Below are positions 6,585 through 10,224 of a stretch of 10,224 nucleotides of DNA, one piece after another. This DNA comes from Candidatus Margulisiibacteriota bacterium (lineage in GTDB: Bacteria; Margulisbacteria; WOR-1; XYC2-FULL-46-14; JAHJBW01): contig JAHJBW010000088.1 of assembly GCA_018813405.1 (NCBI GenBank), positions 1 to 10,224 on the forward strand, given 5' to 3'. Both the position numbers and the translations under genes were made by a program. Every line of letters begins with the position of its first letter. The stretch's first letter is position 1. The notes under the pieces are model-generated. The model had not been told where the DNA came from. It saw only the letters and a list, made by a program, of their open reading frames with translations, and did no database searches.

Positions 6585-8612
6585 TCACCTTAACCACTCG
6601 GGCATATCGCCGCCGGTTTTGATGGTTCCATGGTCCCAGTAGTCGTTGACCATCTGCGTGACAGGGGGAGACTTATAAAGTATGTAAGTCGCCTCATCCC
6701 TGGGGATCGGCGCGTGAGGGTCAAAGAACCGCGGATCGGTAATATGATCGAGCATGCCCGCCTTGTAAGCCGCGACGATATACTCGTGCGCCCAGAAGTT
6801 GGGGTCGATATCCGTAAATATGCTTTCCGGCAATACCTCGCCCAGGTTCTTTAGTTCGGAATACCTGGTTATGATAGCCACGGCCTCGGCGCGGCTTACC
6901 ACTTTACTTGGCCTGAATGTTCCGTTGGGATAACCTTTGACAATGCTCAGCTGTGAAGCGATATTGATGTACGGCAGTGCCCAGTGATTGCTCTTTACGT
7001 CGCTGAACCGGCTCTCGAACCTGGCCTCACTCCAGACTTCCGGCGATACCGCCATAGTCCTGACCAGCAATGTCACCAGCTCGGCCCTTGAGAGACCTCT
7101 GGCTGGTTTGAATGACCTGTCAGGATAGCCTGTGATCAGCCCGATGGTGGAGCAAAGCGCGATAGGCCGTATGGCCCACTGGTCCATGGGGGTATCGATG
7201 AACGGATCAAAGAGCAGTACCCTGACCTCGGCAGTGCCCTGTATTCTTTCAGGCATGGCATAGCCGGTAAAGGTCATAACGTTCCGAAGCGGCAAAAGTT
7301 TTGCCGACACCTCGATCGTTCCTCTTTTTTCGATAGGATAGTTGTTGAAAGCAAGATAATCAAGGTATTCGTATTCAACCTTTTCATAGACTTCGCTGGT
7401 ACTCCTTATGCCTGGCAGTTCCCAGGTGACCTTTTTATCTATTATCATTTTTGCCCGGCAGTCGGCGACAAGTGTAAGGTCGGCCTCTGAGGTGATATAT
7501 CTGTCCATGGGGCTGACTATCTGTATGTCCGGCGCTTTTCTGTTGAGCGTTTCCCTTACATGTATATCAATATCTCCCACATAGGACATGCTGAAATAGT
7601 GGGGCGAGTCGGCGCCCAGTCCGGGTTTTTGGACATAGGCGTAATCAAAGCGGAAAGCCGATTGTTTTAGCCCCACGCCAAAGGTCATGCCGGACCCGTT
7701 GCTGTCCTGATTTAGCCCCGCGCGCAGCTGCATCCATTCGTTCATGGTGTATTCAAGGCCCAGATGGTAGAGCATGGAATTGTTCTCGGCAAGGACGTTC
7801 CTGGGCAGGTCGATGTCGAGCGCGGCTACAATGTCGTACTGGTTCTTGAATAAACTTTTCTTTTCACCAAAAAGATTCATCGCGGCTCCCAGCTTTGTGA
7901 ATCCGCCAAGATCGTCCGTTACGCCTCCCCAGGCGAGCGATGCTCCCAAAATGTTTTGAAGATTTACCCCCAGCGTTAACCATTCGTTAGGGTAGGCGGT
8001 GGCCGAAAGGTCCAGGTTCATGCCCGTGCCGCGGCCAAATTCGTTGGCGCCCGACAGCGCCTGGTTGTAAAACTTCAGATTGCCGCCAACAGATATCCAC
8101 TTCATGGGCAGTTCGTTGGCATAAGTAAAAAGCAATACATTATTGGTACTGCTCATGGCCTCGTAACTGGGGTTGATGCTTACCCGGTTGGAGGCAGGGT
8201 CCCTTATGGTGGCGTATGAGCCGCCGGTGTTAGCGCCGATATAACCGCAGCCGAAAACGCCCCACTGTGTAGGCCAGGCGATGCTGGCCATGGTGTAGGC
8301 GGTCTCACTCAGCAAGATGTTGGTAGACACGCCGGTCATCTGCGGATATATCGCCGCGGCCAGCGCTGAAGGGTTAATGAACAGGCCTTCCCCGTCCTGC
8401 GACAGGCCCACATGCGCGCCGCCCATACCAAGCGTTCGAGCGGCGAAAATTGATCTTGAAGGATCAACGGAAATGCCAGCTAGTGCAGTCCCTGTGAAAA
8501 CAAACAAGAAAAACAGTGCGGGTAACCAGCGACTGAACGTCGCGGTTACCTGGAAACCGAGGCGTTTAGCCTCAGGTTTCCACAGAGATACTTTATTATT
8601 AGTTTTTCTCAT
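6585..8612 (-). CDS. PorV/UPF0164-like outer-membrane barrel with three C-terminal SLH domains
   Basis: Predicted outer-membrane protein of 675 residues. A signal peptide with an unusually long n-region (1-28) precedes the hydrophobic core (29-43) and probable cleavage after A45 ('TALA|G'). Residues about 47-350 resemble PorV/UPF0164 barrels: 'AARTLGMGGAHVGLSQDGEGLFINPSAL' is the typical entry, followed by alternating beta segments. About 358-470 looks like a beta-sandwich linker. Three SLH repeats follow (about 472-520, 536-585, 598-648) with 'GYPDRSFKP..LSRAE', 'FSDVKSNHWA..GYPNGTFRP..VSRAE' and a worn third copy ending 'IPRDEA'. SLH domains bind peptidoglycan-linked polymer, so the tail should be periplasmic and tie outer membrane to wall. 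The start overlaps the upstream stop (ATGA, 8609-8612). No Shine-Dalgarno site is seen, so translation is likely coupled. A palindromic element occupies codons 11-31. Confidence 0.85.
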   Translation of the reverse strand: MRKTNNKVSLWKPEAKRLGFQVTATFSRWLPALFFLFVFTGTALAGISVDPSRSIFAARTLGMGGAHVGLSQDGEGLFINPSALAAAIYPQMTGVSTNILLSETAYTMASIAWPTQWGVFGCGYIGANTGGSYATIRDPASNRVSINPSYEAMSSTNNVLLFTYANELPMKWISVGGNLKFYNQALSGANEFGRGTGMNLDLSATAYPNEWLTLGVNLQNILGASLAWGGVTDDLGGFTKLGAAMNLFGEKKSLFKNQYDIVAALDIDLPRNVLAENNSMLYHLGLEYTMNEWMQLRAGLNQDSNGSGMTFGVGLKQSAFRFDYAYVQKPGLGADSPHYFSMSYVGDIDIHVRETLNRKAPDIQIVSPMDRYITSEADLTLVADCRAKMIIDKKVTWELPGIRSTSEVYEKVEYEYLDYLAFNNYPIEKRGTIEVSAKLLPLRNVMTFTGYAMPERIQGTAEVRVLLFDPFIDTPMDQWAIRPIALCSTIGLITGYPDRSFKPARGLSRAELVTLLVRTMAVSPEVWSEARFESRFSDVKSNHWALPYINIASQLSIVKGYPNGTFRPSKVVSRAEAVAIITRYSELKNLGEVLPESIFTDIDPNFWAHEYIVAAYKAGMLDHITDPRFFDPHAPIPRDEATYILYKSPPVTQMVNDYWDHGTIKTGGDMPEWLR
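8521..8581 (-). repeat. REPIN-like pair of inverted hairpins inside the signal-peptide codons
   Basis: Two 30-base hairpins are separated by one base (T8551). Each has a 7-bp outer stem, one bulged base, a 5-bp inner stem and a 5-base loop. Hairpin A (8521-8550) pairs GGTAACC with GGTTACC and GCGAC with GTCGC, with A8528 bulged. Hairpin B (8552-8581) pairs GGAAACC with GGTTTCC and GAGGC with GCCTC, with A8574 bulged. Read head to head they match at 22 of 30 positions. Six of the eight differences form three compensatory pair swaps; the others are the bulge and one loop base. The element is read through in frame as residues 11-31 of the SLH protein. No further copy was seen in the window. Confidence 0.75.
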
Positions 8613-9586
8613 TTAGCCAATACCGATATCTTTCCTTTGCCCAGTAATTTCCCGTCAGAGAGCAGGACATAAATATAAATCCCGTTGCCAACGGTTGTGC
8701 CGCTCCCGGTCTTTCCGTCCCAGGTCACTTCGTTGTAACCGGCTTTGGCTCCGGCCGCGTCGGCCGCAAAGTTGGCCTTGTAAAGAAAATTGCCCATAAG
8801 ATCGTACAGCCTTAGTTCGATGTTAGCCGATTTTGAAAGTACATAGGCAATGCTGGTGGTTTGCGTTCTTGGGTCAAAAGGATTCGGGTAATTGAGCGGT
8901 ATGCTTTCAATATCGATAGCTATGCCGGACTGGACCAGTACGTGAGTGGCTTCCTGGGTGGCGCCCCGCCCCAGAGAATCGACCGCGATGGCCCGTATTC
9001 TGTAGCTTCCATCCGCAAGAGATGCGGTGTAGGTTCCCACATAAACTGCAGGATTGGTAGTATCGGTATCGGTCAGGTCGTGTGAATCGTTATTGATCAT
9101 CAACTTGAACTCGGTAAGGGGAGGATGTTCTGTCACGGCCTTAACCTCGAACTGGGGGGTTGTGTCGATGGGATCACCGGACACGACCGCTACATTATCA
9201 GCCGTAAAAGTTATCATGGGCCTGGTATCGACAATATAAACGGACTTATTCAGCGGATCGGTCGTTTCTCCGGCGGCATTGGTCGCCCTTGCCTGAAAAA
9301 CGTGCGGAGTGGTGCTTCTCACTAAACCCGTACCTGGCCTGAAGCTGAATTCAACCGTGGCAGTCCCGAAAGTGCCGGTGGCAGCCTGCCAGCTGCCCCC
9401 GTCAACCCGCCATTCCACGCTTGATATTGTCGAGGTGGTCGACGAGGCAAACCCGGTCAATCTGGGTTGCGCTTCTGGTGTTACATCGTTGGTGAAAATA
9501 TTATAAAGCGCGATCGAAACATCTGCACGGCAAATGCCTGCCAGTAAGATCACAAGAACAGAAGCTGTCAAAAAGTTTTTCTTCAT
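8609..9586 (-). CDS. Secreted Ig-like protein with NYPNPF (T9SS type A / FlgD-like) C-terminal domain
   Basis: Exported protein of 325 residues with unknown specific role. Signal peptide 1-21 ('MKKNFLTASVLVILLAGICRA|D'); the Cys is not in a good lipobox, so a lipoprotein is unlikely. Two beta-sandwich, Ig/fibronectin-like units are visible: about 23-120 ('VSIALYNIFTNDVTPEAQPRLTG', 'EWRVDGGSW', ending 'KSVYIVD') and about 124-220 ('PMITFTA' to 'THVLVQS', with 'DGSYRIRAIAVDSLGR'). The C-terminal domain (about 229-325) begins 'IPLNYPNPFDP' and ends 'GNGIYIYVLLSDGKLLGKGKISVLAK', the pattern shared by FlgD-type Ig tails and type A sorting domains of type IX secretion cargo. AGGAGA (9596-9601, - strand) lies 9 bases before the ATG. 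The protein sits between two barrel genes and is coupled to the downstream one by ATGA overlap, suggesting they act together at the cell surface. Confidence 0.75.
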   Translation of the reverse strand: MKKNFLTASVLVILLAGICRADVSIALYNIFTNDVTPEAQPRLTGFASSTTSTISSVEWRVDGGSWQAATGTFGTATVEFSFRPGTGLVRSTTPHVFQARATNAAGETTDPLNKSVYIVDTRPMITFTADNVAVVSGDPIDTTPQFEVKAVTEHPPLTEFKLMINNDSHDLTDTDTTNPAVYVGTYTASLADGSYRIRAIAVDSLGRGATQEATHVLVQSGIAIDIESIPLNYPNPFDPRTQTTSIAYVLSKSANIELRLYDLMGNFLYKANFAADAAGAKAGYNEVTWDGKTGSGTTVGNGIYIYVLLSDGKLLGKGKISVLAK

Positions 9587-9595
9587 CTCTTACTA

Positions 9596-9601
9596 TCTCC
9601 T
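9596..9601 (-). promoter_or_regulatory. Ribosome-binding site overlapping the upstream stop codon
   Basis: AGGAGA on the - strand lies 9 bases before the ATG at 9584-9586 and shares two bases with the TAG stop (9600-9602) of the upstream barrel gene. Ribosomes finishing that gene could re-initiate here. Confidence 0.6.
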
Positions 9602-10224
9602 AAAAGCTTACGCTCAAAGCCAGCGTGTTTATCCATTTAGCAATTGCCAGATAATCGTCCTTGTTGCTGGCGGCACTGTAGGCAGATGCTGTTGCGCCAG
9701 GGTCAAGGGTTGAGTCATAGGTCAGTTTCCAGTTATCCTTTGAGAAGTAAAACGTATAATACGCCATTTTGGAAATATCCGTGCTTAATGTGTCAAGCTG
9801 TATCAAATTTAGGATAGAAGTGCCGTTAACCCCGAGCGAACCGCCAATGTCCAGTCCCCAGGCCTGGATATTGGTACCCAGATTGAATTGCAGAGGAAGT
9901 ACGCCGTATTTAAAAGCGGAATCGAAAGAATCCTGTGTTGTAGTGTCAAGACCGGAAATACTGGGTTTCATAAGCAGTACCATGCCGGTCCGGAGCCACA
10001 TTGGCATGGCAAATATCCGGGTCTCGGCGCCAATGCGCAGGAGGCTGAGATTGCTAATGGTATAGTCCGTAAAAACGCCGCTATCGTTCTTCATCCTTAT
10101 GGGGATCGAGTTGAGTTGTTGTTCATAATCCAGTGAGATCAGCCAGGGTTTTTTCAGGGTCACGCCAAACTTCATCCTTCTGGGCAGTTCAACATGTATA
10201 TTTTCTTCCATGCCTATATTTTCG
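9600..10224 (-). CDS. Partial outer-membrane beta-barrel protein (C-terminal part; 5' end outside window)
   Basis: The frame is open to the right edge. The first in-window Met (ATG at 10209-10211) is preceded in frame by 'ENIG' with no stop, so the true start probably lies outside. About 207 residues are visible. They show alternating beta-strand patterns typical of a membrane barrel ('MKFGVTLKKPWLISLDYEQQL', 'LLRIGAETRIFAMPMWLRTGMVLL', 'LPLQFNLGTNIQAWGLDIGGSLGV') and end in 'TLALSVSF', where the final aromatic residue fits a BAM-type outer-membrane signal. The 'fGv..K.p.l.s.Dy.q' segment is reminiscent of UPF0164/PorV-like barrels, but I cannot assign the family firmly. The stop is 13 bases from the next gene, and all three - strand genes read as one operon. 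Confidence 0.65.
   Translation of the reverse strand, partial: ENIGMEENIHVELPRRMKFGVTLKKPWLISLDYEQQLNSIPIRMKNDSGVFTDYTISNLSLLRIGAETRIFAMPMWLRTGMVLLMKPSISGLDTTTQDSFDSAFKYGVLPLQFNLGTNIQAWGLDIGGSLGVNGTSILNLIQLDTLSTDISKMAYYTFYFSKDNWKLTYDSTLDPGATASAYSAASNKDDYLAIAKWINTLALSVSF

Noticed and set aside
6551..6592. Possible terminator between convergent comEC and the SLH gene
   Set aside because: Only a 4-bp ATCG/CGAT pairing and a distant GGTG/CACC pairing with a long loop were found, and no T tract.
9542..9586. Lipobox in the NYPNPF-tailed protein (LLAGIC)
   Set aside because: The residue before Cys is Ile, which does not fit a lipobox; cleavage after 'CRA' by signal peptidase I is more likely.

Overview
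The window looks like chromosome from an uncultured diderm (outer-membrane) bacterium. The diderm call rests on a PorV/UPF0164-like outer-membrane barrel fused to S-layer homology (SLH) domains, a second barrel ending in Phe, and a T9SS/FlgD-type 'NYPNPF' C-terminal domain. SLH-anchored outer-membrane proteins plus this gene content would fit a candidate phylum near Cyanobacteria (Margulisbacteria/Saganbacteria, WOR-1). That placement is inference and cannot be settled from one window.

Layout: positions 1-91 show nothing I can name. Positions 92-911 (- strand) hold an AT-rich HepT/MntA-type (HEPN/MNT) toxin-antitoxin pair. It diverges from purL (976-3162, +), the large FGAM synthase subunit. 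purL is followed after 3 bases by a membrane-anchored lytic transglycosylase (3166-3813). A 108-base spacer with two degenerate repeat-like stretches leads to comEA-comEC (3922-6572), which overlap by ATGA and encode DNA receptor and DNA channel for natural transformation. Twelve bases later, convergent on the - strand, lies a three-gene cell-envelope operon, read from the right edge inward: a partial barrel protein (9600-10224), a secreted Ig-like/NYPNPF-tailed protein (8609-9586), and the barrel-SLH protein (6585-8612). The last two overlap by ATGA.

The two strongest unexplained signals are small. (1) The mntA/purL divergent region is mirror-symmetric: each start codon sits exactly 6 bases after an extended -10 (TGC-TATAAT and TGC-TAAAAT), and both promoters would use the same central hexamer as -35, so both transcripts may be leaderless. 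(2) A 61-bp REPIN-like element (8521-8581), made of two inverted 30-base hairpins whose stems differ by three compensatory base-pair changes, lies in frame inside the signal-peptide codons of the barrel-SLH gene.

Functional reading: the + strand joins purine synthesis, wall remodelling and DNA uptake. The - strand operon appears to build an outer-membrane/peptidoglycan anchoring module, with a secreted partner that may use it.
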